A stretch of 64,000 bases of DNA, from the NCBI GenBank assembly GCA_046349085.1, contig JAXMDA010000002.1, positions 124,001 through 188,000 on the forward strand, in the 5' to 3' direction. Below, piece after piece: positions 50,081 through 57,577 of this stretch (positions are counted from its first letter, which is position 1; the number at the start of each line of letters is the position of its first letter). The stretch comes from JAJXWB01 sp046349085 (GTDB taxonomy: Bacteria; Pseudomonadota; Alphaproteobacteria; Rhizobiales; Beijerinckiaceae). The notes under the pieces are model-generated. The model was not told where the DNA came from. It did no database searches and was given only the letters and a program-made list of their open reading frames with translations. Made by a program: the position numbers and the translations under genes.

Positions 50081-51202
50081 ATGACCGGCTTCTCCCTGAA
50101 AATCGCCGCGACCGACGGCGCCGCCCGCACGGGCGAGATCACGACCGCGCGCGGAAAAATCCGCACGCCCGCCTTCATGCCCGTCGGCACGGCGGCGACG
50201 GTGAAGGCCATGTATGCCGGGCAGGTGCGGGAGCTCGGCGCCGATATCGTGCTCGGCAACGTCTATCACCTCATGCTGCGGCCGGGCGCAGAGCGCGTCG
50301 CCGAGCTCGGGGGCCTCCACAAATTCATGAATTGGCCGCACCCGATCCTCACGGATTCCGGCGGCTTTCAGGTGATGTCGCTCGCCAAGCTGCGCAAGCT
50401 CGACGAGAAGGGCGTGACCTTCCAGTCGCATATCGACGGCTCGAAGCATGTGCTGACGCCCGAGCGCTCCATGGAAATCCAGGCGCTGCTCGGCTCCGAC
50501 ATCCAGATGCAGTTCGACGAATGCATCCGCCTTCCGGCCGCGCGCGACGACCAGGAGCGCGCCATGCGCCTGTCGCTGCGCTGGGCCGAGCGCTCGCGCA
50601 AGGCCTTTGCTGCGCAAGAGGGCAGGGCGATCTTCGGCATCGTCCAGGGCGGCGACGATCGCGCGCTGCGCGTCGAGAGCGCGAAAGCGCTGGCCGGCAT
50701 GGATTTTCACGGACTCGCCGTCGGCGGGCTGGCGGTCGGCGAGCCGCAGGACGTGATGCTGGCGATGATCGAGACGGTCGAGCCGCATCTGCCGCAGGAC
50801 AAGCCGCGCTATCTCATGGGCGTCGGCACGCCCGACGATATTCTTCAAAGCGTGGCGCGCGGCGTCGACATGTTCGACTGCGTCATGCCGACGCGCGCCG
50901 GCCGGCACGGCCTCGCCTATACGCGCTTCGGCCGCGTGAACCTGAGGAACGCGAAACACGCCGCCGACCCGCGCCCGCTCGACGCGGAGTCGAGCTGCCC
51001 GGCGGCGCGCGACTATTCGCGCGCCTATCTGCATCATCTCGTCAAATCCGGGGAGATTCTGGCGATGATGCTGCTGACCTGGAACAATCTCGCCTACTAT
51101 CAGGACCTGATGGCCGGCGCGCGAAAAGCGATCGCGGAGGGGCGCTACGCCGATTACGTCGCCGAATGCAGGGAAGGATGGGCGCGCGGCGAGAGCGCGT
51201 AG
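50081..51202 (+). CDS. tgt: tRNA-guanine transglycosylase (degenerate zinc site)
   Basis: Exchanges wobble guanine for preQ1 in queuosine synthesis. 373 residues, intact: TPAFMPVGTAATVKAMYAGQ, HPILTDSGGFQVMSL (catalytic pocket), FGIVQGGDDRALRVESA, LAVGGLAVGEPQDVM and MFDCVMPTRAGRHGLAYTRF (nucleophile aspartate of FDCVMPTR). The zinc site of E. coli (C-x-C-x2-C, then a histidine) reads SSCPAAR: only the middle cysteine is kept, followed by DYSRAYLHHLV. The start MTGFSLKIAATDGAART is chosen over upstream frames by conservation. Confidence 0.95.
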   Translation: MTGFSLKIAATDGAARTGEITTARGKIRTPAFMPVGTAATVKAMYAGQVRELGADIVLGNVYHLMLRPGAERVAELGGLHKFMNWPHPILTDSGGFQVMSLAKLRKLDEKGVTFQSHIDGSKHVLTPERSMEIQALLGSDIQMQFDECIRLPAARDDQERAMRLSLRWAERSRKAFAAQEGRAIFGIVQGGDDRALRVESAKALAGMDFHGLAVGGLAVGEPQDVMLAMIETVEPHLPQDKPRYLMGVGTPDDILQSVARGVDMFDCVMPTRAGRHGLAYTRFGRVNLRNAKHAADPRPLDAESSCPAARDYSRAYLHHLVKSGEILAMMLLTWNNLAYYQDLMAGARKAIAEGRYADYVAECREGWARGESA

Positions 51203-51206
51203 AGGA

Positions 51207-51833
51207 ATGAAGATGCAGAGTTTCACCCGCCCCGACCGCGCCCTCGTCGAAGCCTTCCGGAACGCGCCGACCGCCGTCGTCAGCGACAATCTCGACCGGC
51301 TCGCAGGCCTCACGGGCCTGCGCCCGTTCCATCGTCGCGGCCATCTCCTCGGCCCCGCGCGCACCGTGCGGACCCGTCCCGGCGACAACCTGTTCATCCA
51401 CAAGATGCTCGATGTCGTCGAGCCTGGCGACGTCGTCGTGGTGGCGGGCGAGGGCGACGTCTCGCGCGCTCTCGTCGGCGAGATCATGAAGGCGATCGCC
51501 GAGAAGCGCGGCGTCGCGGGCTTCGTCATCGACGGCGCGATCCGGGATTCGGCGGCCTTTGCCGCCTCCGACTTCCCGTGCTTCGCGCGCGGCGTCACGC
51601 ATCGCGGCCCCTACAAGGACGGGCCGGGCGCGCTCGACGTTCCGGTCGCCATATCGGGAACCGTCGTCTCGCCCGGCGACATCGTCGTCGGCGACGAGGA
51701 TGGCGTCGTGACGTTTTCGCGCGAGATCGCCGTCGATCTCGCAGCGGCCGTGGGAAAGCAATTGGCGCGCGAGGCCGAGATCATGCGGGCCATCGCCGAC
51801 GGGACCTATACGGGCGCCTACGCGAAGAAATAG
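51207..51833 (+). CDS. RraA-like / HMG aldolase family protein
   Basis: 208 residues, intact, 5 bp after tgt. PTAVVSDNLDRLAGLTGLRP, then GDVVVVAGEGDVSRALVGEI (metal-loop G-x4-A/S-x2-G), GFVIDGAIRDSAAFAASDFP (the conserved DGxxRD) and PVAISGTVVSPGDIVVGDED (pyruvate-binding strand). The family includes RraA-type proteins and 4-hydroxy-4-methyl-2-oxoglutarate/4-carboxy-4-hydroxy-2-oxoadipate aldolases; DGxxRD and GDED favour an aldolase-like active site. No catabolic genes adjoin. Confidence 0.85.
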   Translation: MKMQSFTRPDRALVEAFRNAPTAVVSDNLDRLAGLTGLRPFHRRGHLLGPARTVRTRPGDNLFIHKMLDVVEPGDVVVVAGEGDVSRALVGEIMKAIAEKRGVAGFVIDGAIRDSAAFAASDFPCFARGVTHRGPYKDGPGALDVPVAISGTVVSPGDIVVGDEDGVVTFSREIAVDLAAAVGKQLAREAEIMRAIADGTYTGAYAKK

Positions 51834-51897
51834 GCCGGTTGCCCCGCCGCCGCGCCTTCGCCTAGCATTCGGGGAACAAGCGCAAGCGGGGCAGGGC

Positions 51898-52785
51898 GTG
51901 GGCGATTATCTCGGGAAGCGGTTCGACGTGCGCGTCGAAAGGGATGTGAAATACGCCGTCGGCGGCGTCGATTTCACGAAGGGGCTGCGCTATCGCGACC
52001 TTAAGCTCGACGTCTATAGCCCTGTCGGCGACGCGGGCGGCGCGCGCCCGGCGCTCATTCTCGCCTTCGGCGGCGCGTTCCATCGCGGCTCGAAGGAAAC
52101 GGACGAATTCGGCGACGCCGAGGGCTATTCGACGCCGGTCGCGGAATATTGCCGCCTCTTCGCGGCGCGCGGCTATGTCTGCTTCTGCATCGACTACCGC
52201 CTGACGCAGGAGGATTGCGAGGGCGGCGTCACGCCCGTGCTCGATCCGGCCGAACCGATGAACAAGGATCGCGTCAATGTCGTGCGCGGCATGTTGGGCC
52301 TGCCGCCCGCGACCGACGACGAGCTTGCGCGCGGAATCGAAGCGGCGACGGATGACATGGTCCATGCGATCGGTTTCGTCCGCAGCCGCTCGCGGCATTA
52401 CGGCGTCGACATCCATCGCATCGCCATAGGCGGATTTTCGGCGGGCGCGGTTATTTCGCTCGCCGCCGCCTTCGTCGAGCGCGCGCCGGTCGCCGCTGTG
52501 ATCTCCCTGTCGGGACGACTGTCCGAGACGGCGCGCAGGACGTGCGTGACCGGCGCGGCGGACGAACCCGCCGTGCTGATGTTCGTCGGGGACCGCGATC
52601 TGCCGGTCATGGCCGAGGCGGCCCCGCCGATGGCCGCGCGCTTCGAGGAAGTCGGCGCGCGCTACCGTCTGGAGCGGCTGGCCAATTCCACGCATTTCTA
52701 TCCGAAGACGACGCCGACCTCGGGCGGCGCGGACGTCGAGACGACGATGGCGAGCTTCCTGAAAGAGGCGTTACGGCTGGGCTGA
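51898..52785 (+). CDS. Alpha/beta hydrolase (BD-FAE/carboxylesterase-like)
   Basis: 295 residues, intact from a GTG (MGDYLGKRFDVRVERDVKYA). LILAFGGAFHRGS supplies the oxyanion glycines (HGG type), RIAIGGFSAGAVISLAA the nucleophile serine (G-F-S-A-G), LMFVGDRDLPVM the acid and NSTHFYPKTT the histidine. It resembles esterase/lipases of the BD-FAE family. Its 3' end runs into the terminator hairpin of the small RNA candidate on the other strand. Confidence 0.85.
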   Translation: MGDYLGKRFDVRVERDVKYAVGGVDFTKGLRYRDLKLDVYSPVGDAGGARPALILAFGGAFHRGSKETDEFGDAEGYSTPVAEYCRLFAARGYVCFCIDYRLTQEDCEGGVTPVLDPAEPMNKDRVNVVRGMLGLPPATDDELARGIEAATDDMVHAIGFVRSRSRHYGVDIHRIAIGGFSAGAVISLAAAFVERAPVAAVISLSGRLSETARRTCVTGAADEPAVLMFVGDRDLPVMAEAAPPMAARFEEVGARYRLERLANSTHFYPKTTPTSGGADVETTMASFLKEALRLG

Positions 52786-52804
52786 ACGACCGCGAAGCGG
52801 TCCG

Positions 52805-52843
52805 AAAATAAAAAGAGCGGGGCAGCCGACGCTGCTCCCGCTC
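52805..52843 (-). terminator. Strong intrinsic terminator of the small RNA candidate
   Basis: On the minus strand a 12-bp GC-rich stem (one bulged A) with tetraloop GTCG is followed immediately by TTTTTATTTT. On the plus strand the same stem follows the esterase gene by 29 bp but lacks a T-tract, so the polarity points to a minus-strand RNA. Confidence 0.8.
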
Positions 52844-52987
52844 CCATTCTCTGCCCGTGTCCTTGAACCGGTCTCCGCGTGGCTCTGCGGCTCTTCCGAC
52901 GCCCGACGGCGTCGTGCGGATCCCAGCGTCCTCCCTCGACTTGGACTGCGGCATCCGGCGATCCGGACGCGGCCCTTACGGTTAGGC
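52805..52987 (-). ncRNA. Candidate small RNA, about 180 nt, antisense to gene direction
   Basis: No protein-like frame exists in this 461-bp gap, but the minus strand shows a promoter, three compact hairpins and an intrinsic terminator. Hairpins: TCCGG-ATCG-CCGGA near 52955, GACGCC-GTCG-GGCGTC near 52905, and the terminator GAGCGGGAGCAGC-GTCG-GCTGCCCCGCTC followed by TTTTTATTTT. The start is estimated 5-7 bases after the -10. It does not match SRP RNA, RNase P RNA or tmRNA motifs that I know; a divergent 6S RNA cannot be excluded. It is unidentified. Confidence 0.6.
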
Positions 52988-52992
52988 GCTGG

Positions 52993-53021
52993 ACCCTAGA
53001 CAAGGGTTTTCTCTTTGTCGA
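52993..53021 (-). promoter_or_regulatory. Candidate sigma-70 promoter of the small RNA
   Basis: Minus strand TCGACA (five of six to TTGACA), 17 bp, TAGGGT. It is placed so that the transcript would begin near 52987 and end at the terminator. Weak -10 elements are usual in alphaproteobacteria. Confidence 0.45.
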
Positions 53022-53246
53022 CGGGTCAAGATCAAAATTCGTATAAAATTTCATCCCGCAGCGCACAATTCGGTCTTTGTCAGGCCGCGAATTGTCATTT
53101 GTCGCCGACCTGACCGTCTCGCGCCGGACGACGAGCGGCCGTCCAGCCGGCGGCGCGGTCGCAAATGACGGGCTTCCCTTGTGTTTTGCCGGGCCTTGCG
53201 TTTGAACTGGCCCTGACGCGCCGCAGCAGATTCGAGACGACGACCG

Positions 53247-54569
53247 ATGCGCCTTTCCCGCTATTTCCTGCCCATCCTTCGCGAGAACCCGAAGGAGGCC
53301 GAAATCGTCTCGCACCGCCTCATGCTGCGCGCCGGCATGATCCGGCAGGAATCGGCCGGCATCTACGCCTGGCTGCCGTTGGGCCTGCGCGTGCTCAACA
53401 AGATCAACGCCATTGTGCGCGAGGAGCAGAACCGCGCCGGCGCCATCGAAGTCCTGATGCCGACCATCCAGTCGGCCGAACTCTGGCGCGAATCCGGCCG
53501 CTACGAGGCCTATGGCAAGGAGATGCTGCGCATCCAGGACCGGCACGAGCGCGAGATGCTGTACGGGCCGACCAACGAGGAAATGATCACCGAGATCTTT
53601 CGGGCCTATGTGAAGTCCTACAAGGACCTACCGCTCAATCTCTACCACATCCAGTGGAAGTTCCGCGACGAGGTGCGCCCGCGCTTCGGCGTCATGCGCG
53701 GTCGCGAATTCCTGATGAAGGACGCCTATTCCTTCGACCTCGACGAGGCCGGCGCGCGCCATTCCTACAACCGCATGTTCACCGCCTATCTGCGCACCTT
53801 CGCGCGCCTCGGCCTGAAGGCGATCCCGATGCGCGCCGACACCGGCCCGATCGGCGGCGACCTCAGCCACGAATTCATCGTGCTGGCGTCCACCGGCGAG
53901 AGCCAGGTGTTCTGCCACAAGGATTTCCTCGATTTCGAAGTCCCGCCCGCGAATATCGATTTCGACGACGCGGCGACCATGCAGGGCGTGTTCGACAAGT
54001 GGACGAGCCGCTACGCCGCCACCGAGGAAATGCACGACGCCGCGAAATTCGAGGGCCTGAGCGAGGTCGACAGGGTCTCTGCGCGCGGCATCGAGGTCGG
54101 CCATATTTTCTACTTCGGGACCAAGTATTCCGAACCGATGCGGGCCGTCGTCAACGGCCCGGACGGCAAGGAGACGCCCGTGCAGATGGGGTCCTACGGC
54201 ATCGGCCCGTCGCGGCTGGTCGCCGCGATCATCGAGGCGAGCCACGACGACAACGGCATCGTCTGGCCGGAATCGGTCGCGCCGTTCAAGGTCGGCCTCG
54301 CCAACCTGAAGGTCGGCGACGCGGCGACCGACGCCGCCTGCGCCGACCTCTACGCCAGGCTGGGCGCCGCTGGCGTCGATACGCTCTACGACGACCGCGA
54401 CGAACGCCCGGGCGCGAAATTCGCCACCATGGACCTGATCGGCCTGCCCTGGCAGGTGATCGTCGGCCCCAAGGGCCTCGCGGAAGGCAAGGTCGAGGTG
54501 AAGAACCGCAAGACGGGCGAGAAGGCGATGCTGTCGCCCGACGACGCGCTGCAGAAGGTTTGCGGATGA
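53247..54569 (+). CDS. proS: Prolyl-tRNA synthetase (short alphaproteobacterial type)
   Basis: 440 residues, intact. MRLSRYFLPILRENPKEAEI, RAGMIRQESAGIYAWLPLGL (motif 1 region), PTNEEMITEIF, QWKFRDEVRPRFGVMRGREF (motif 2), VQMGSYGIGPSRLVAAIIEA (motif 3), then the anticodon-binding domain ending KMLSPDD-like ALQKVCG. The editing insertion of E. coli ProS is absent, which is normal for this lineage. It leads a probable proS-lolC-lolD operon (16-bp and 46-bp gaps). Confidence 0.97.
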   Translation: MRLSRYFLPILRENPKEAEIVSHRLMLRAGMIRQESAGIYAWLPLGLRVLNKINAIVREEQNRAGAIEVLMPTIQSAELWRESGRYEAYGKEMLRIQDRHEREMLYGPTNEEMITEIFRAYVKSYKDLPLNLYHIQWKFRDEVRPRFGVMRGREFLMKDAYSFDLDEAGARHSYNRMFTAYLRTFARLGLKAIPMRADTGPIGGDLSHEFIVLASTGESQVFCHKDFLDFEVPPANIDFDDAATMQGVFDKWTSRYAATEEMHDAAKFEGLSEVDRVSARGIEVGHIFYFGTKYSEPMRAVVNGPDGKETPVQMGSYGIGPSRLVAAIIEASHDDNGIVWPESVAPFKVGLANLKVGDAATDAACADLYARLGAAGVDTLYDDRDERPGAKFATMDLIGLPWQVIVGPKGLAEGKVEVKNRKTGEKAMLSPDDALQKVCG

Positions 54570-54585
54570 GGACCGTTCGCGCCGC

Positions 54586-55905
54586 ATGACCGACGCCGCT
54601 TTCGACACCTCCGCGCCGGCCGCAGCGCTCCCTTCGCGCACGAAGCCGTTTGCGCCGTTCGAGTGGACGTTGGCGCTGCGTTACCTGCGCGCGCGTCGCG
54701 CCCGCGGCCTGGTGTCCGTCATCGCCGGCTTTTCTTTCCTCGGCATCATGCTCGGCGTCGCCACGCTCATCGTCGTGATGAGCGTGATGAACGGCTTCCA
54801 CAAGGAGCTGCTCGACAAGATCGTCGGCGTCAACGGGCATATCTTCGTGCAGGCCGCCGACGCGCCGATGAAGGATTACGACGAGATGACCGAGCGCATC
54901 CGCAAGGTCAAAGGCGTCGCCATGGCCCTGCCGATGATCGAGGGCGCGGCCGGCGTTTCCTCGCCCTTCGGCCAGACCGGCGCGCTGGCGCGCGGGGTGC
55001 GCGAGGCCGATCTCGAAAAGCTGCCGGGCGTGGCGGGCAACATCAAGACGGGCGAGATATTCGGCTTCGACAAGGTCGACGAGGACCATCCCGCCAGCGT
55101 CGTCATCGGCCGCCGCATGGCGGACAAACTGTCCGCGCGCGTCGGCGACACGATCAGCATCCTCACGGCGCGCGGCGCGCAGACGCCGTTCGGCGTCGCG
55201 CCGCGCATCAAGGCCTATCCGGTGCGCGCCATCTTCTCGATGGGCATGGCGGAATTCGACGGCGTCTTCGTGTACATGCCGCTGAGCGAGGCGCAGGCCT
55301 ATTTCAACCGCGACGGCGAGGTCTCGGTGATCGAGGTCTTTCTCGACAATGCCGAGAAGATCGACGAAATGCGGCCGAAGATCCAGGAGGCGGCGGGCCG
55401 CCCCGTCATCCTCACCGACTGGCGGCAGGCGAACGAGACCTTCTTCAATGCGCTCAAGGTCGAGCGCAACGTCATGTTCATCATCCTCACGCTGATCGTT
55501 CTGGTGGCCGCGCTCAACATCATCTCCGGCCTCATCATGCTGGTGCGCGACAAGGCCCACGACATCGCCATCCTGCGCACCATGGGCGCGACCAAATATT
55601 CGGTCATGCGCGTCTTCCTCATCACCGGCACGTCGATCGGCGTCGCCGGCGTGATCGCCGGCACGCTGCTCGGCCTCGCGCTCGCGCACAACCTCGAGGC
55701 GATCCGCACGCTGCTGAACCGGCTGCTGCACGCCGATCTCTTTCCGGCGGAAATCTACTTCCTGTCGCGCCTTCCCTCGGTGGTCGATCCGCGCGAGGTC
55801 GTCGCGGTCGTGGTCATGACGCTGATCCTGTCGATCCTCGCCAGCCTCTATCCCGCCTGGCGCGCGGCGAGCCTCGATCCGGTCGAGGCGCTGAGGTACG
55901 AATGA
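54586..55905 (+). CDS. lolC: Lipoprotein-releasing ABC transporter permease (LolC/LolE/LolF type)
   Basis: Inner-membrane permease that extracts lipoproteins for LolA. 439 residues, intact: four transmembrane segments, one after the N-terminus (ALRYLRARRARGLVSVIAGF then FLGIMLGVATLIVVMSVMNG) and three at the end (NVMFIILTLIVLVAALNIIS; VFLITGTSIGVAGVIAGTLL; VVAVVVMTLILSILASLYPA), with a periplasmic MacB-like domain between. Only one permease gene is present, so the complex is probably a homodimer of the LolF type, known in several proteobacteria. Confidence 0.94.
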   Translation: MTDAAFDTSAPAAALPSRTKPFAPFEWTLALRYLRARRARGLVSVIAGFSFLGIMLGVATLIVVMSVMNGFHKELLDKIVGVNGHIFVQAADAPMKDYDEMTERIRKVKGVAMALPMIEGAAGVSSPFGQTGALARGVREADLEKLPGVAGNIKTGEIFGFDKVDEDHPASVVIGRRMADKLSARVGDTISILTARGAQTPFGVAPRIKAYPVRAIFSMGMAEFDGVFVYMPLSEAQAYFNRDGEVSVIEVFLDNAEKIDEMRPKIQEAAGRPVILTDWRQANETFFNALKVERNVMFIILTLIVLVAALNIISGLIMLVRDKAHDIAILRTMGATKYSVMRVFLITGTSIGVAGVIAGTLLGLALAHNLEAIRTLLNRLLHADLFPAEIYFLSRLPSVVDPREVVAVVVMTLILSILASLYPAWRAASLDPVEALRYE

Positions 55906-55951
55906 TGCAGATGGCCCATTTGTCCCTCGTGGCGCTGCAGCGCGCGCGCCC

Positions 55952-56632
55952 ATGACCGACGCCCTCCGTCTCGTCGGCGTCGAGCGCCACTACCAGCAAG
56001 GGGATTCGCGCCTCGAAATTCTGCGCGGCGCGGATCTCACGCTGCGCACCGGCGAGGCCGTCGCGCTGACTGCGCCGTCAGGCGCCGGCAAATCGACGCT
56101 GCTGCATGTCGCGGGCCTGCTGGAGCGGCCCGACGCCGGCGACGTGCTGGTCGAGGGCGCGTCCACCAGCGCCATGTCGGATGACGGCCGCACGGCGCTG
56201 CGGCGTGGGGCCATCGGCTTCGTCTACCAGTTCCATCATCTGCTGCCCGAGTTTTCGGCGCGCGAAAATATCATGCTGCCGCAGATGATACGCGGCCTCG
56301 ACAAGAAGGAGGCGGGCAAGCGCGCCGACGAGCTTCTTGCTTATCTCGGCCTGGGCGCGCGCGGCGCGCATCGGCCGGCGGAATTGTCGGGCGGCGAGCA
56401 GCAGCGCGTCGCCATCGCGCGCGCGGTCGCCAATGCGCCGCTGGTGCTGCTGGCGGACGAGCCGACCGGCAATCTCGATCCCCGCACCGCCGAACATGTG
56501 TTCGAGACGCTGATGACGCTGGTGCGCGCGACGGGGCTCGCCGCGCTCGTCGCCACGCATAATTTCGAACTGGCCGCGCGCATGGATCGTCGCATCACCT
56601 TGCGCGACGGGCGGATCGTCGAGCTGGAATAG
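55952..56632 (+). CDS. lolD: Lipoprotein-releasing ABC transporter ATPase
   Basis: 226 residues, intact. Walker A APSGAGKSTLLH, signature ELSGGEQQRVAIARA, Walker B VLLADEPTGNLD, H-loop LVATHNFELA. It partners the permease 46 bp upstream. It ends 5 bp before the stop of the convergent PilZ gene. Confidence 0.96.
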   Translation: MTDALRLVGVERHYQQGDSRLEILRGADLTLRTGEAVALTAPSGAGKSTLLHVAGLLERPDAGDVLVEGASTSAMSDDGRTALRRGAIGFVYQFHHLLPEFSARENIMLPQMIRGLDKKEAGKRADELLAYLGLGARGAHRPAELSGGEQQRVAIARAVANAPLVLLADEPTGNLDPRTAEHVFETLMTLVRATGLAALVATHNFELAARMDRRITLRDGRIVELE

Positions 56633-56637
56633 GGACG

Positions 56638-57021
56638 CTAGGCTTCGCCCGTCAATTGCGCGATGCGCTGCTTGAGCAGCAGGACCTTGGCGCGCAGCCT
56701 GGCGTTTTCCAGCATCAGCCGATCCAGGCGGTCGCCTTCGTCCTCCAGCGTATGGCGCTCGACCGCCGCTTCGCCGGGCTCCACGAATTCCGCCCCCACG
56801 ATGCCGTCGCCGCGCCAGGCCACACGCGCGTGAAACGTCCGGCCCTTGTGCGGAATGTGCAGGTCGAATTCGTTGGGCAGCGGCATGCGGTCGGGGATTT
56901 CGAGGCGCACGCCGGCGGGCGAGAAATTCTTCACGATGCAGCCCACCGAGGGCGCGTTGGCGAAAATCACTTGCGCGCTCAACAGGCTGCGGATTCGCTC
57001 GGCCTTGCGGGGCTGTGTCAT
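56638..57021 (-). CDS. PilZ domain protein with C-terminal coiled coil
   Basis: 127 residues, intact from MTQPRKAERIRSLLSAQVIF. RKAER is the RxxxR motif and NFSPAG the (D/N)xSxxG motif of cyclic-di-GMP-binding PilZ domains, so ligand binding is plausible. After residue 85 a heptad-like helix (EGDRLDRLMLENARLRAKVL) suggests dimerisation. The target is unknown. It is divergent from the microprotein/dnaE unit. Confidence 0.88.
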   Translation of the reverse strand: MTQPRKAERIRSLLSAQVIFANAPSVGCIVKNFSPAGVRLEIPDRMPLPNEFDLHIPHKGRTFHARVAWRGDGIVGAEFVEPGEAAVERHTLEDEGDRLDRLMLENARLRAKVLLLKQRIAQLTGEA

Positions 57022-57228
57022 GGGCTGGTCCCGTTGTGCATCGGCGCCAATCCTAGGCCTGGTCCGATTAAGACTTGATGAGCAAACGACGGCGCCGGAA
57101 TTCGTGCGTTTTCGCCGGAAGCGGCGGGCTCCGTGCAAAAAATCTCAGGCGCCGCCATTGTGAGCAAAGAATCTGTGCGCTACTGTTTCAGTTGTCACAA
57201 TTTTATGGACGCGAGTTCAATGTGACAG

Positions 57229-57264
57229 GCCCCGGCGCTTGCCCCCCAATTTGAGCGTCGGGGC
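57229..57264. terminator. Hairpin in the PilZ/microprotein gap
   Basis: GCCCCGGCGCT and AGCGTCGGGGC form an 11-bp stem with one mismatch and a 14-base loop. On the plus strand CACTTTTCC follows, a weak T-run. It may end an uncharacterised plus-strand transcript from 57130 on, or be structural. The rest of this 374-bp gap (57022-57395) holds the LexA box and nothing else I recognise. Confidence 0.35.
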
Positions 57265-57342
57265 CACTTTTCCTGCCATTCCAAAGATTTGCCGCTGTGC
57301 CGTTAACCCTGTTCGTGGGCGTTTTGCGCATTCGGTTGAAAG

Positions 57343-57357
57343 GAACAGAAAGTGAAC
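57343..57357. promoter_or_regulatory. LexA (SOS) box, alphaproteobacterial type
   Basis: GAAC, seven bases (AGAAAGT), GAAC: the exact reverse complement of the GTTC-N7-GTTC direct repeat bound by alphaproteobacterial LexA. It lies 38 bp before the microprotein ATG, the right place to repress its promoter. Confidence 0.82.
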
Positions 57358-57395
57358 ATATAGTGTCTGAACAGGGTATGGATGGGGAGGCGAAA

Positions 57396-57494
57396 ATGCG
57401 GGCGACGGTCGGGGATCTCGTGGAAATCTTGGCCATCGGCCTGTTCGTGGCGGGCGTCGGCGCAATGGGCGCCGCGCTTCATGCGGTAGCTTGA
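57396..57494 (+). CDS. SOS-boxed 32-residue single-pass membrane microprotein (SidA-like candidate)
   Basis: MRATVGDLVEILAIGLFVAG then VGAMGAALHAVA: a short charged N-terminus and one 20-residue hydrophobic helix. GGGGAGG lies 5 bases before the ATG. An in-frame upstream start at 57297 exists but would place the LexA box inside the coding region and lacks a good ribosome site, so the short form is chosen. Size, topology and LexA control recall Caulobacter SidA, a 29-residue division inhibitor, although I see no sequence identity. It could be cotranscribed with dnaE 83 bp downstream. The ORF is short, so chance must be considered; the box plus SD make it worth keeping. Confidence 0.6.
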   Translation: MRATVGDLVEILAIGLFVAGVGAMGAALHAVA

Positions 57495-57557
57495 CCGGGC
57501 GCGATCCGGGCTGCGCGATCACGCTTCAACCGCGCCGCGACTCTCCCTAAAGTCCGA

Positions 57558-57572
57558 CCTCCGCTCCGGAGG
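57558..57572 (+). promoter_or_regulatory. Hairpin that can hide the dnaE Shine-Dalgarno
   Basis: CCTCCG, loop CTC, CGGAGG. The second arm is the ribosome-binding site of dnaE, 5 bases before its TTG start. If formed in the mRNA it would lower translation of the replicative polymerase. Confidence 0.45.
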
Positions 57573-57577
57573 CCGTT

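Noticed and set aside
57190..57228. TGTCACA...TGTGACA inverted repeat as an operator
   Set aside because: Seven-base arms about 21 bp apart, with no clear promoter overlap; could be chance.
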